DNA from: Planctomycetota bacterium
GTDB taxonomy: Bacteria > Planctomycetota > Phycisphaerae > Phycisphaerales > UBA1924
Length of the DNA: 64,000 nucleotides
Direction: 5' to 3'
NCBI GenBank assembly: GCA_020831805.1
Contig: JAFIFX010000014.1
Location: forward strand, 1 to 64,000
Part shown: one piece after another, positions 7,823 through 16,586 of the stretch
Layout of the letters: every line of letters starts with the position of its first letter
Numbering within the stretch: position 1 is the stretch's first letter
Notes under the pieces: model-generated
Told to the model about the DNA's origin: nothing
The model's database searches: none
What the model saw: only the letters and a program-made list of their open reading frames with translations
Translations under genes and position numbers: made by a program

Positions 7823-9148
7823 GTGCCCCGCCCCCTCCACACCCTCGCCCGCTTCGCCGACGGCCGCTACATCGACCGGCCCGCCTGCGACGCCGCCTTC
7901 ACCCGCATGCATCGGCGCGACCGCGTCGGCGACCGGCTCCACCTCGCCTTCGCGTGCCTGGGACTGTTCCTGCTGGCCGGACCGGTCACCGTCACCGAGC
8001 TGGCCTTCGCCCCGCTGCTGGTCTTCTTCTTCGTGCGTGTGGTCAACACCGGGCCGCTGTGGGTCCACGCCTTCGGCCAGCCGCTGATCCTCGCGGCCCT
8101 GGCGCTGATGGCCTGGATGCTGGTCACGCTCGCCTGGTCGCCCGATCGCGCCAACGGGCTGGACGAGATCGGACGCCTGCGCTGGCTCGTGCTCGGCGCG
8201 CTGATCTACCCAGCCATCGGGCACCGTCGGGCGCTCACGCTCGCCCTGGCCCTGGGCCTGATCGTCGGCGGCATCGCCCAGCTGCTCTCCGGCCTCGACG
8301 CCCTGCGCCCGCCTTTCGAGACGCGCGCCCCCGGACGCATCACCGGCTGGTGGAACCCCGTCATCGCCGGCTCGATCCAGTGCGCCGCGCTCGGCCTGTT
8401 CCTCCCCGGCGCGATCCGAGGCGTGGGGCGCGAGCGGTGGATCGGCGTGCTCGGCCTGGCGATCGCCCTGGCCGGCCTGCTCGCCAGCGGCACCCGCGGC
8501 GCGTGGATCGCCGGGGCGATCCTTCTGGCGGTGGGGGTCCCGCTGATCCTCCGCGGCTCGGGCCGGGGGGGCGGGGGGGCTTGGCGGGCCGCGGTCGGGA
8601 TCGGCGTAGGCGCGGTTCTGCTGCTCGCGGTCGTGGCGTTCGTGCAGCGTGACGGCCTGGCGTACCGGGTGCAGGAGGCCCGCGCCGAGCTGGCCGCTGC
8701 GGCGGATGGCGATCTGGACACCTGGACCGGGGCCCGTGTCGCGGTCATGGGCTTCGCGATCGAATCAGGCCTGCGCCATCCCTGGGGCCTCGGCGCCGGC
8801 GGCCTGCGGGCGTCTGTGGAGCGCCAGCTCGGCCCCGACCACCCGGCCGCCCTGCCCCACGCCCACTCGGCCCCGCTGCACCTGTTCGCCACGCTCGGCT
8901 GGCCGGGCCTGTGCCTGGGCGTGCTGGTCGCCTGGATCGCCCTGCGCCACGCCCGGCGTGACCAGCCGCCGGACCCCCGCCGGGCCCTCGAGGCGGGCCT
9001 GCCCTACGCCATCGCCGGCCTGCTGCTCGCGGGCCTGTTCGACGCGGTCCACATCAACACGCAGACTTGCGCGATGCTGGGCGCCCTGGCCGCCCTGAGC
9101 CCGGCGTACCGGCCGGAACGCGAGCCGACCGCCGAGGTCAGTGGTTGA
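7823..9148 (+). CDS. O-antigen ligase family membrane protein
   Basis: From GTG 7823 this is a 441-aa protein with about ten membrane segments. The Wzy_C-type signature is visible: a large periplasmic loop after the RxG region (ASGTRGAWIAG) and, towards the C-terminus, ALPHAHSAPLHLFATLGWPG, matching the H-N/S-x-L-G-x-G pattern of O-antigen ligases. Such proteins join polysaccharide to lipid A or act as polymerases or glycan ligases. The longer open frame runs through repeats and is rejected. AATCAT five bases before the GTG is an imperfect version of the leaderless signal; ATG 7907 is an alternative start. Confidence 0.75.
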   Translation: MPRPLHTLARFADGRYIDRPACDAAFTRMHRRDRVGDRLHLAFACLGLFLLAGPVTVTELAFAPLLVFFFVRVVNTGPLWVHAFGQPLILAALALMAWMLVTLAWSPDRANGLDEIGRLRWLVLGALIYPAIGHRRALTLALALGLIVGGIAQLLSGLDALRPPFETRAPGRITGWWNPVIAGSIQCAALGLFLPGAIRGVGRERWIGVLGLAIALAGLLASGTRGAWIAGAILLAVGVPLILRGSGRGGGGAWRAAVGIGVGAVLLLAVVAFVQRDGLAYRVQEARAELAAAADGDLDTWTGARVAVMGFAIESGLRHPWGLGAGGLRASVERQLGPDHPAALPHAHSAPLHLFATLGWPGLCLGVLVAWIALRHARRDQPPDPRRALEAGLPYAIAGLLLAGLFDAVHINTQTCAMLGALAALSPAYRPEREPTAEVSG

Positions 9149-9428
9149 TCGTCTCCGGGCCTTCTTTGCCCGCCACCCGCGTCATCTGCCCGTCCCCGGT
9201 GCGCTGGTACTTGGTAAAGCCCATCCGTTCGAGGTTCTCGTTGGACAGGTTGCTCTTGGCCTTCATGTCCGTCCACTTGCCGGCGATGTTGGGCGCCTGC
9301 GGCACGCGGTGGACGGGCCGGCCTTCGTGTTCGGTCAGGGCGTCGGCGGACATCGGCTGGACGAGCTCGAAGCTCTCCCCGGTGCCCTGGCCTTGTTCGT
9401 CCAGATACTCGTAGACATAGATCGGCAT
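9138..9428 (-). CDS. FmdB-like small protein lacking the zinc-ribbon cysteines
   Basis: This 96-aa protein begins MPIYVYEYLDEQ and continues ESFELVQPMSADALTEHEG then PVHRVPQAPNI, which follows the FmdB/CxxC-CxxC family plan. No cysteine is present where the family has its CxxC pairs, so it cannot form the usual zinc ribbon. The family's function is poorly known. TAGAAT lies five bases before the ATG, implying a leaderless transcript. Its stop overlaps the convergent O-antigen-ligase gene by about ten bases. Confidence 0.75.
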   Translation of the reverse strand: MPIYVYEYLDEQGQGTGESFELVQPMSADALTEHEGRPVHRVPQAPNIAGKWTDMKAKSNLSNENLERMGFTKYQRTGDGQMTRVAGKEGPETINH

Positions 9429-9486
9429 GGACGATTCTATCGGCCGGGGGCGGGGTTTGGTTCGGCCGCAGGGCCGGAAAGGGCCT

Positions 9487-9822
9487 TTACCCGAACATCT
9501 GCCCGGACTCGGTGTCCTGCATTTTCCAGCCGTTCCGGCGGCACATGCGGCTGAGCACGGGCCAGGCGAAGTCTTGGTCGTTGACCACGATCATGGCCTG
9601 GTTCAGCTCGTCCAGGCTCGAGGCGTACTCGACGGTGAACCCCGGCCCGTGGAGCACCGCTGTGCCCAGGGCCTTGCGTTCCGAGCCGTCCGGGGCCACA
9701 TTGAAGCCCGCCAGTTGCTCGACGAGGTCCTTGGGCGTGCCCAGCGGGAGGGTGCCCGCGGCCGGGTCCTCGGGGTCCCGCGGCTTGATCAGCACCAGAA
9801 TCCGTTTTTTCCGCTTGGACAT
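9487..9822 (-). CDS. conserved hypothetical small protein
   Basis: This 111-aa protein starts at ATG 9822 (MSKRKKRILVLIKPRD). It is mixed alpha/beta with a basic N-terminus, a middle stretch LGTPKDLVEQLAGFN and a C-terminal WPVLSRMCRRNGWKMQD. No family is recognised. TACCCT eight bases upstream fits a leaderless start. It precedes the FmdB-like gene on the same strand, 58 bases apart, so the two could share regulation. Confidence 0.6.
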   Translation of the reverse strand: MSKRKKRILVLIKPRDPEDPAAGTLPLGTPKDLVEQLAGFNVAPDGSERKALGTAVLHGPGFTVEYASSLDELNQAMIVVNDQDFAWPVLSRMCRRNGWKMQDTESGQMFG

Positions 9823-10026
9823 GGAGGGCAAGGGTAGGGTGGGTCCCGAGCGAGGGCCTTCCCGGCGGCCTGGGGCAACCACCCCCCGCCTGTGCGGGTA
9901 CCATCATTGGTCCGACCCCGGGTTTTTCCGAACCCGGGGCGTCCCGGCGGCGTCCGGGACCGAATAGAAGAGTGTCGGGGGCGATTGGTCCCCGTGGCCG
10001 GGCGGCCGCCCGGCGGGAGGTGCTGC

Positions 10027-11733
10027 GTGGACACGATTCGACAGGTCATCGCTCGGGCGGGTCGGCGCATGCTGCTCGCCGCGTGGATCCGCAACGCGGT
10101 GGTGCTGCTGACCGCCGTGATCTTCCTGAGCGTGCTGGCCCGCGGGGCGCAGAAGCTCTTCCCCGTCATCGTGATCGACTGGTCGCTGGCGCTGCCCATC
10201 GCGGCGGGCGTCGCGGTGCTGCTGGCCCTGGTTATCGCCTGGGTGCGCCGGCCGGACGAGCTGGCGATCGCGCGGGTGATCGACGAGCGCTCGGGCCTTC
10301 GTGAAACACTCTCCACCGCGTTGTGTGTGGAGCGCGACGCCGGGCCGTGGTCCAAGGCCGTGGTCGACGACGCGGGGCGCAAGGCCGGGCGCGTGGTCGT
10401 GCGCGACGCCGCGCCGATCGAGGCGCCGGGCAACTCGTGGTGGCCGGTGGCGGCGTGCGCGGCGTTGCTGGCCGTCTGGTGGCTGCCCGCCTACGACATG
10501 GCCGGGCTGCTCTCGGACCGCGAGGCCCGCGAGGACGAACGCCGCCAGGTCCGCGAGGTCGCGGCCATCGCCGAGGAAACCAAGCGCGACATCCAAGCCC
10601 TGCTCGCCGAGGCCGGGCTGGAGATGGCCGACGCGGACGATCCCGACGCGGACAACCCGTTCGACCCGTCCCGCCTCGATCAGCTCACGCCCGAGGAGAT
10701 GCGTCGGGCCGCGATGAAGCAGCTGACCAACCTCTCCGACCAGCTCGAAGAAAGGCTCCGCAGCGCCGAGTCGATGACCTTCGACGCGATCGAGGACGCC
10801 ATGCGCCGCATGGAGCAGCCCGGCCCCGGCCCGCTGACCGAGATGGCCCGCGCCATGTCCCGCGGCGACTTCGCCGAGGCCAACCGCATGCTCCAGGAGG
10901 CGATGGCGAAGATCCAAGCCGGCGACATGAACGACGCCGATAAGGACGCGATGCAGGAGCAGCTCGAGGCGATGGCCGAGACCCTCCGCGAGCTGGCCGA
11001 GAACCGCGAGCGTCTCGAGGAGCAGCTCCAGTCCGCCGGCATGAGCGCGTCCGACGCGTCCCGCATGGCCGCGGACCCCGAGGCGCTCGAGCAGGCCCTG
11101 CGCGAGATGGGGCTGAGCCAGAACCAGATCGATAACCTGCGCAAGCAGGCCGAGGCGCAGCAGGGCGCGTGCGACGCGGCCTCCGCCATGTCCCAGGCCA
11201 TGAGCCAGATGGCCGAGGCCATGCCCGCCGGCTCGTCGGCCGAGCTGGGCGAGTGCGCCGCCAATCTCGGCGATCAGCTCTCGTCCCTCGAAGCCATGAA
11301 GGCCGAGCGGATGTCGCTCCAGGCCGCCCTGAGCATGTGCCAGAACGGGATGGGCATGTGCGCCAACCCGGGCATGCGTCCGGGCCAGGGCAGCAGCGGC
11401 GGCATGCAGGCCGGCATCGGCAGCATGCAGCGCGAGTTCGGTGATGGCCCGGACGAACCCACCATCGACTTCCAGACCGAGATGTACAAGGCCGAGAACA
11501 ACGCCAACCGCGGCGGACCGGTCATCGCCTCCACGCTGGTCTACGGCACGCAGGTCCGCGGCGAGTCCACCGCCGCGTTCTCCGAAGCCGTCCGCAGCGC
11601 CGAGACCGAGGCCGCTGAGGCCATCGAATCACGCCGGGTCCCCCGCGAGCACGAGGCCGCGGTCAAGGCCTACTTCGGCCGACTCAAGCAGGCGGCCGAG
11701 CAGCCCCCGGCGCAGGGATCTTCCGACGACTGA
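10027..11733 (+). CDS. membrane protein with long Met/Gln-rich coiled-coil region (DUF4175-like N-terminus)
   Basis: This 568-aa protein has two membrane helices near residues 18-38 and 53-73 and a third near 140-158. The block RRPDELAIARVIDERSGLRE followed by STALCVER resembles DUF4175-type proteins. The rest is a charged helical region with many Met and Gln residues (AMSQAMSQMAEAMPAG) and a C-terminal IDFQTEMYKAENN segment. GTG 10027 is chosen because GGGAGG sits six bases before it. It probably spans the inner membrane with a large extracytoplasmic or cytoplasmic helical part; function unknown. Confidence 0.7.
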   Translation: MDTIRQVIARAGRRMLLAAWIRNAVVLLTAVIFLSVLARGAQKLFPVIVIDWSLALPIAAGVAVLLALVIAWVRRPDELAIARVIDERSGLRETLSTALCVERDAGPWSKAVVDDAGRKAGRVVVRDAAPIEAPGNSWWPVAACAALLAVWWLPAYDMAGLLSDREAREDERRQVREVAAIAEETKRDIQALLAEAGLEMADADDPDADNPFDPSRLDQLTPEEMRRAAMKQLTNLSDQLEERLRSAESMTFDAIEDAMRRMEQPGPGPLTEMARAMSRGDFAEANRMLQEAMAKIQAGDMNDADKDAMQEQLEAMAETLRELAENRERLEEQLQSAGMSASDASRMAADPEALEQALREMGLSQNQIDNLRKQAEAQQGACDAASAMSQAMSQMAEAMPAGSSAELGECAANLGDQLSSLEAMKAERMSLQAALSMCQNGMGMCANPGMRPGQGSSGGMQAGIGSMQREFGDGPDEPTIDFQTEMYKAENNANRGGPVIASTLVYGTQVRGESTAAFSEAVRSAETEAAEAIESRRVPREHEAAVKAYFGRLKQAAEQPPAQGSSDD

Positions 11734-11959
11734 TCCCGACCGTTCACCGGGGCGGTAAAGCACGGGACGCGGCGCGTTCTCGGACGCGATCAGCCCGCCC
11801 GCCCGGCCGTGAAACAATTTCGGTCGTTCCCAGCCGCACGCACGGCCCAGAGCGCAGGAGTTGCGGGCATTTTGTCCCGGATTCGGTTGACCCAACCAGC
11901 CGCACCGCTCCGGCGGGCCGATGTGCGTGCTCGTGGAGCGAGAGCGGGACAACCCGTCG

Positions 11960-12994
11960 ATGTCGGACCGGAACCAGGCCCGGCCCGGCCGGATCGAGTG
12001 GTCCTTCCGGCCGCGCTCGCGGGCGGCGTTGTTCGCTGGCGTGCTGCTGTTCCAGGCGGCGGTCCTGCTCGGGGGCGAGCTGCTGGCCGACTACTGGCTG
12101 CGTTCCAACGCCGATCTGGCGGGCGTGTGGGCCGACCGGCTGCTGGTCTTCCGCCTGTCGGTGGCGCTGGGCGTGTTCCTGCTGACCGCGGCCATCCTCT
12201 TCATGGCCTCGCGTCGGTATCAGGACACCGTCGAACACGCCAACACCGAACTCCAGGCCGAGGTCGCCCGCCAGGTCCGCGATGGTCTGGCCAAGCGCAA
12301 CGCGCTGATCTTCGGCCTGGCCAAGCTCGCCGACTACCGCGACACCGACACCGGGGCCCACCTCGAACGCATCGGGCTCTACGCCCGCCTGCTGGCCAAC
12401 CAACTGCGCCCGACCAACCCCGGGATCGACGACGCGTGGACCGAGCGCCTGGTCCTGGCCAGTTCGCTGCACGACATCGGCAAGGTCGGCATCCCCGACC
12501 GCATCCTGCTCAAGCCCGGCCGCCTCGACGACGCCGAGCGCGCCGAGATGGAAAAGCACACCCTGATCGGCGCCGACACGCTCATCGCCATCCGGCAGAA
12601 GCTCGGCCCGGACCCGTTCCTCGACATGGGCGTCGAGATCGCGCTGCAGCACCACGAGAAGTGGGACGGCACGGGCTACCCCTTCCGCCTGGCGGGCGAG
12701 GAGATCTCGCTGGCGGCTCGCATCGTGGCGATGGCCGACTTCTACGACGCGGTGACCAGCGAGCGGGTCTACAAGAAGGCCATGACCCACGCCGAGACGC
12801 ACGAGCTGATCCTCTCGCTCCGCGGCACGCACTTCGACCCGGCGGTGGTTGACGCGTACCTGGCCTGCGCCGACCGCTTCGACCGCGTCCGCGGGCGCGC
12901 CTGCCGCGACCTGACCCACCCGGGCTCGGAGAGCCTCGAGTCGATGGCGCGGGAGTTCATGGCCGAGCAGGATGGGCTGCGCCTGGCGGCGTGA
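11960..12994 (+). CDS. membrane HD-GYP domain protein (candidate c-di-GMP phosphodiesterase)
   Basis: This 344-aa protein has two N-terminal membrane helices (about residues 22-43 and 61-83), a short coiled coil, then an HD-GYP domain. Key residues are intact: H171-D172 in SSLHDIGKVGIP, and HHEKWDGTGYP near 231-241, the family's defining motif. Such domains hydrolyse cyclic di-GMP. No separate sensor domain is seen beyond the small loop between the helices. ATG 11960 (MSDRNQARPG) is preferred over the upstream in-frame ATG. TTGACC near 11888 could be a -35 but has no clear partner. The M20 gene starts 48 bases after its stop. Confidence 0.88.
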   Translation: MSDRNQARPGRIEWSFRPRSRAALFAGVLLFQAAVLLGGELLADYWLRSNADLAGVWADRLLVFRLSVALGVFLLTAAILFMASRRYQDTVEHANTELQAEVARQVRDGLAKRNALIFGLAKLADYRDTDTGAHLERIGLYARLLANQLRPTNPGIDDAWTERLVLASSLHDIGKVGIPDRILLKPGRLDDAERAEMEKHTLIGADTLIAIRQKLGPDPFLDMGVEIALQHHEKWDGTGYPFRLAGEEISLAARIVAMADFYDAVTSERVYKKAMTHAETHELILSLRGTHFDPAVVDAYLACADRFDRVRGRACRDLTHPGSESLESMAREFMAEQDGLRLAA

Positions 12995-13041
12995 GGCGGC
13001 ACCAAGCGGTGGACACCGACCGGGTGCCCATACACTTACCA

Positions 13042-14271
13042 ATGCCCACCACCGCCCCAGATCTGGCCGGTCTCGCGGCCCGCCTTGCCGCCGAGATCGA
13101 TGACCTGACCCGCATCCGCCGGGATCTGCATGCCCACCCCGAGGTCCGGTTCGAGGAGCATCGGACCGGCCGGGTGGTCCAGGACGAGCTGGCCCGCCTG
13201 GGCATCCGGTTCGTCGCCGGGCTGGGGGGGCACGAGCCGGGGCAGGGGACCGGCGTGCTGGCCCACCTGCCCGCGACCGTGGACCGGCCCGGGCCCTGCA
13301 TCGGGCTGCGGGCCGACATGGACGCGCTGCCCATCGCCGAGCGGACCGCGGCGGCCTGGGCGTCGACCATCCCCGGCCGCATGCACGCCTGCGGGCACGA
13401 CGGGCACACGGCCATCCTTCTGGGGGCCGCCCGGGTGCTGGCCGCCACGGAGCACCGGCCCAACCCCGTGACCTTCGTCTTCCAGCCGGCCGAGGAGGGC
13501 GGGGGCGGTGGGGAACTCATGTGCCGCGACGGCTGCCTGACCGGCGGGCCGGACGGCGACCTCGGCCCGCCCGTGACGCGGATGTATGGCCTGCACGGCT
13601 GGCCGGGCCTGCCCTTGGGCGTGATCGGCACCCGGCCCGGGCCCCTGCTGGCGGCCACCGACGAGCTGCACCTGACCGTCCGTGGGCGGCAGGCCCACGC
13701 GGCCTACCCCCACCTGGGGGCCGACCCCATCGTGGCGGGGGCCCACATCGTGGCCGCGGTCCAGACGCTGGCCAGCCGCACCGTCTCGCCGCTGGACTCG
13801 ATCGTGGTGACCTTCGGGACCTTCCACGCGGGGACGGCGACCAATGTGATCCCGGAGACGGCCACCCTGACCGGGACCCTGCGGACGCTCCGGGCCGAGA
13901 CGCGGGTCCTGGCCAAGGCCCGGCTCAAGGAACTGGCCGAGTCGGCCGCCCGGGCCCTGGGCTGCGAGGCGGAGCTGAGGATCGAGGAGGGCTACCCGGT
14001 GACGCTCAACGACCCCGGCGAGGCGGCCCGGGTGCTGGAAGTGGCCCGGGAGGCAAATCTTGCGCGGGGGGCCGTGGAGGTGCCCGAGCCGAGCATGGGC
14101 GGCGAGGATTTTGCGTATTACGCGAACCGGGTCCCGTCCTGCTTCTACTTATTGGGTTTGCGGCCCGATGGAGCCGATGGAATGCCCGAGCTGCACCAGC
14201 CGGAGTTCGATTTCCCCGATGGGGCGATCGGGCCGGGGGTGGAGATGATGTGCCGCCTGGCGCTGCGCTAG
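13042..14271 (+). CDS. M20D family amidohydrolase
   Basis: This 409-aa metal-dependent hydrolase resembles hippurate/N-acyl-amino-acid hydrolases. Visible blocks are RRDLHAHPEVRFEE near the N-terminus, GLRADMDALPI, the metal ligands in HACGHDGHTA, the catalytic FQPAEEGGGG, the dimerisation-lid motif RGRQAHAAYPHLGADP, and the C-terminal ligand in GGEDFAYY. It should cleave an amide bond of an acylated amino acid or related compound in the cytoplasm; the substrate cannot be named. TACACT at 13031 followed by TACCA and the ATG marks a leaderless start. Confidence 0.88.
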   Translation: MPTTAPDLAGLAARLAAEIDDLTRIRRDLHAHPEVRFEEHRTGRVVQDELARLGIRFVAGLGGHEPGQGTGVLAHLPATVDRPGPCIGLRADMDALPIAERTAAAWASTIPGRMHACGHDGHTAILLGAARVLAATEHRPNPVTFVFQPAEEGGGGGELMCRDGCLTGGPDGDLGPPVTRMYGLHGWPGLPLGVIGTRPGPLLAATDELHLTVRGRQAHAAYPHLGADPIVAGAHIVAAVQTLASRTVSPLDSIVVTFGTFHAGTATNVIPETATLTGTLRTLRAETRVLAKARLKELAESAARALGCEAELRIEEGYPVTLNDPGEAARVLEVAREANLARGAVEVPEPSMGGEDFAYYANRVPSCFYLLGLRPDGADGMPELHQPEFDFPDGAIGPGVEMMCRLALR

Positions 14272-14356
14272 CATGGGACCAAACCCCGGACCCGCCCGAT
14301 CCCCGGAAACGGGAATGGGCTGCAGCCGGGGCGTCCGGGAACCGATGGGAGTGTCT

Positions 14357-14782
14357 ATGAGCCTTCGCAAAATGATTCTGATGGGACTGGCCGGCCTGGC
14401 CGTCGTGACTGTCCTGAGCGGTTGCCGCGTCGAACGCACGCAGGGGCAGCGTCACCAGGCCCGGGCGATCGACAGCATCCTCCGCGCTGAGGCGATGCGG
14501 CTGAACGACGCCCCGCTGAGCGAGGAGACGCTCGAGGACTACGCCCGCCTGAACAACCTGTACCAGGAGCTGCTCCACGCCGCCGTCCGCTCGGGCGAGG
14601 CCGAGCCGCTGACGGTGCAGGAGGCCGAGGACAAGCTCCGCGTGATCGCCTCCGAGGCCCGGCTGCTGCCGGCGTATCAGGATTGGTCGCCCGAGGCCCA
14701 GAAGAACTTCGAGGAACAGTTCTGGCGTTTCCGCCTGCAGAAGTGGCAGCAGTGGCGCGGGCCGGGCTACATCTTCGAGTGA
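14357..14782 (+). CDS. putative lipoprotein
   Basis: This 141-aa protein has a lipoprotein signal (MILMGLAGLAVVTVLSGC, lipidated Cys near residue 22) and a wholly helical charged body with WQQWRGPGYIFE at its end. No family is recognised. GGGAG lies four to five bases before ATG 14357. A strong rho-independent terminator follows at 14811-14833, so this is the end of a transcription unit. Confidence 0.7.
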   Translation: MSLRKMILMGLAGLAVVTVLSGCRVERTQGQRHQARAIDSILRAEAMRLNDAPLSEETLEDYARLNNLYQELLHAAVRSGEAEPLTVQEAEDKLRVIASEARLLPAYQDWSPEAQKNFEEQFWRFRLQKWQQWRGPGYIFE

Positions 14783-14810
14783 GTCGGAGTCCAACCGATC
14801 GATCAACGAA

Positions 14811-14833
14811 CCGGCCGCGAGGCCGGTTTTTTT
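14811..14833 (+). terminator. rho-independent terminator
   Basis: CCGGCC, GCGA, GGCCGG and a run of seven T form a classic stem-loop with U-tract, about 30 bases after the lipoprotein stop codon. Confidence 0.85.
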
Positions 14834-14840
14834 GTTTGCG

Positions 14841-14922
14841 CGGTGCCGTGCTCTTCGTCTTCGAAGAGCACGAACAGGGGTCGCGGGGAGCGTGCTCTTC
14901 GAAGACGAAGAGCACGGCACCG
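14841..14922. repeat. perfect 32-bp inverted repeat upstream of uvrC
   Basis: The arms 14841-14872 and 14891-14922 are exact reverse complements around an 18-base loop. Each arm also contains its own palindrome (GTGCTCTTC, six bases, GAAGAGCAC). GACGAAGAGCAC recurs once more near 188-199. It sits between the lipoprotein terminator and the uvrC promoter. Confidence 0.85.
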
Positions 14923-14954
14923 GGCGATGTATCCGGGCTTTGTGTGGTCACGAA

Positions 14955-14960
14955 TACAAT
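14955..14960 (+). promoter_or_regulatory. -10 hexamer deciding the uvrC start
   Basis: TACAAT is followed by CTTCG and GTG 14966. The longer open frame upstream would translate the inverted repeat and is rejected. Confidence 0.6.
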
Positions 14961-14965
14961 CTTCG

Positions 14966-16429
14966 GTGCCCGACGATCCGGACCACATCCCGCTCGATGA
15001 GGAGGGTTTCCAGCCCGCCGATGCGCCGCCGGCGTGGGGGACGGAGTCGCGTGACGAGCGGCTGGGGCGGTTGCTCAGGTCGGCCCGGGGTCTCCCGCCC
15101 GCGCCCGGGGTGTACCTGATGAAGGACCACAAGGGCGTGGTGCTCTATGTGGGCAAGGCGGCCAGCCTGCCGGACCGGGTGGCGTCGTACTTCGTGCCGT
15201 CGGCGGACCTGGGCCCCAAGAAGGGCCGGATGCTCGACGAGGTCCACTCGTTCGACTACCTGCTGACCGAGACGGAGTGGGAGGCGCTGCTCACCGAGAA
15301 CCGGCTGATCAAGGACATCCGCCCCCGGCACAACGAGCGGCTGGTCGACGACAAGTCCTTCCCCTACCTCGTGGTCACCCGCAACGAGGACTTTCCCCGC
15401 GTCTTCGTCACACGCAACCCCGCCGGCATCGACGAGAGGACCGGCGAGCAGTACCCTGAGATGCGCAACGCCCGGGTCTTCGGCCCCTTCGCCAACGCGG
15501 GGGCGCTGCGCGAGGCGGTCCAGACGCTCCAGCGCGTGTTCAAGTACCGCACCTGCAAGCTGGACATCGTCGCCGGCGACCCCAAGAACCGCTACTTCCG
15601 CCCGTGCCTGCTCCACGCGATCGGGCAGTGCACCGCGCCGTGCAACGAGTCGGTCTCGGTGCGGGTGTACGGGCAGGACATCGACCGGTTCGTCAAGTTC
15701 CTGGGCACGAAGCGGTCGGTGATGCTCCGCGAGATGCGGGCCGAGATGGAGGAGGCGTCGGAGAAACTCGAGTTCGAACGGGCCGCCGCGCTGCGCGACC
15801 AGATCGTCGCCATCGAAAAACTCTCCGAACGCGGCCACCGCTCCGACCGGTGGCAGCCCGAGACCGAGATCGGCTACACCGACCCGATCAAGGGCACGCA
15901 GGCCCTGCAGAAGGCGCTGGGCATGGACCGGGCCATCCGCTGCGTCGAGGGCTTCGACATCGCCCACCTCCAGGGCGGCGAGACGGTGGGCAGCAAGGTC
16001 TGCTTCATCGACGGCAAGCCGTTCAAGGACGAGTACCGGCGCTACCGCATCAAGAGCTTTTCCAACCTGCCCGGTGGGCGGGCCAACGACGACTACACCG
16101 CGCTGGCCGAGGTGGTGTCACGGCGTTACCGCGAGGCCGGCGCGGGCCACGAGCTGTACCCCGATGTGATCCTGATCGACGGCGGGCTCGGCCAACTCCA
16201 CGCCGCGCTGGAGGCGTTCGAGACGCTCGATGTCCAGCCGCCGATGGTCATCTCGATCGCGAAGAAGGAAGAGCTGGTGTATGTGCAGCGGGAAAAGGAG
16301 CCGATCCGCCTGAGCCGCAACAACGCGGGCCTGCGGCTGCTCCAGCAGGTGCGGGACGAGGCGCACCGCTTCGCGCAGCACTACCATCACATTCTGCGCC
16401 GAAAGAAGACGCTGGGGGAAGAAAAGTAG
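14966..16429 (+). CDS. uvrC: excinuclease ABC subunit C, short form
   Basis: UvrC makes the two incisions of nucleotide excision repair together with UvrB. This copy is 487 aa. In order: a GIY-YIG nuclease (PGVYLMKDHKGVVLYVGKAA, about residues 40-60), a Cys-bearing middle (YRTCKLD, RPCLLHAIGQCTAPC), a UvrB-binding helix pair (LEFERAAALRDQI), and the RNase H-like 5' nuclease domain with EGFDIAHLQG and LIDGGLGQL. The protein stops after HHILRRKKTLGEEK and has no room for the C-terminal helix-hairpin-helix DNA-binding pair of standard UvrC (about 600 aa). The TAG stop lies inside the start of a REP-like repeat. Confidence 0.9.
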   Translation: MPDDPDHIPLDEEGFQPADAPPAWGTESRDERLGRLLRSARGLPPAPGVYLMKDHKGVVLYVGKAASLPDRVASYFVPSADLGPKKGRMLDEVHSFDYLLTETEWEALLTENRLIKDIRPRHNERLVDDKSFPYLVVTRNEDFPRVFVTRNPAGIDERTGEQYPEMRNARVFGPFANAGALREAVQTLQRVFKYRTCKLDIVAGDPKNRYFRPCLLHAIGQCTAPCNESVSVRVYGQDIDRFVKFLGTKRSVMLREMRAEMEEASEKLEFERAAALRDQIVAIEKLSERGHRSDRWQPETEIGYTDPIKGTQALQKALGMDRAIRCVEGFDIAHLQGGETVGSKVCFIDGKPFKDEYRRYRIKSFSNLPGGRANDDYTALAEVVSRRYREAGAGHELYPDVILIDGGLGQLHAALEAFETLDVQPPMVISIAKKEELVYVQREKEPIRLSRNNAGLRLLQQVRDEAHRFAQHYHHILRRKKTLGEEK

Positions 16430-16568
16430 CCCGGAGCGTGAGCGACAGGGTCGGTTGCGAAGGTTGTTGGCTCGGTCTTTTCAACCGTCGCCGTCCAAGG
16501 GCGTGAACGGACTTTGGAGTGCGAAACGGCTTTGGCCCGGCCCGCCCGCTCGCTGACACTCGGGGCTT
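16428..16568. repeat. facing pair of REP-like repeats after uvrC
   Basis: The + copy at 16428 reads AGCCCGGAGCGTGAGCGAC and covers the uvrC stop. The inverted copy at 16541-16568 reads CCCGCCCGCTCGCTGACACT then CGGGGCTT. The arrangement matches the pair at 7588-7725. Confidence 0.65.
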
Positions 16569-16586
16569 CTTTTTGTTCGTTCGCGG

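Noticed and set aside
14834-14965. N-terminal extension of UvrC
   Set aside because: It would translate the inverted repeat into a Ser/Lys/Arg string, and a -10 hexamer lies just before GTG 14966.
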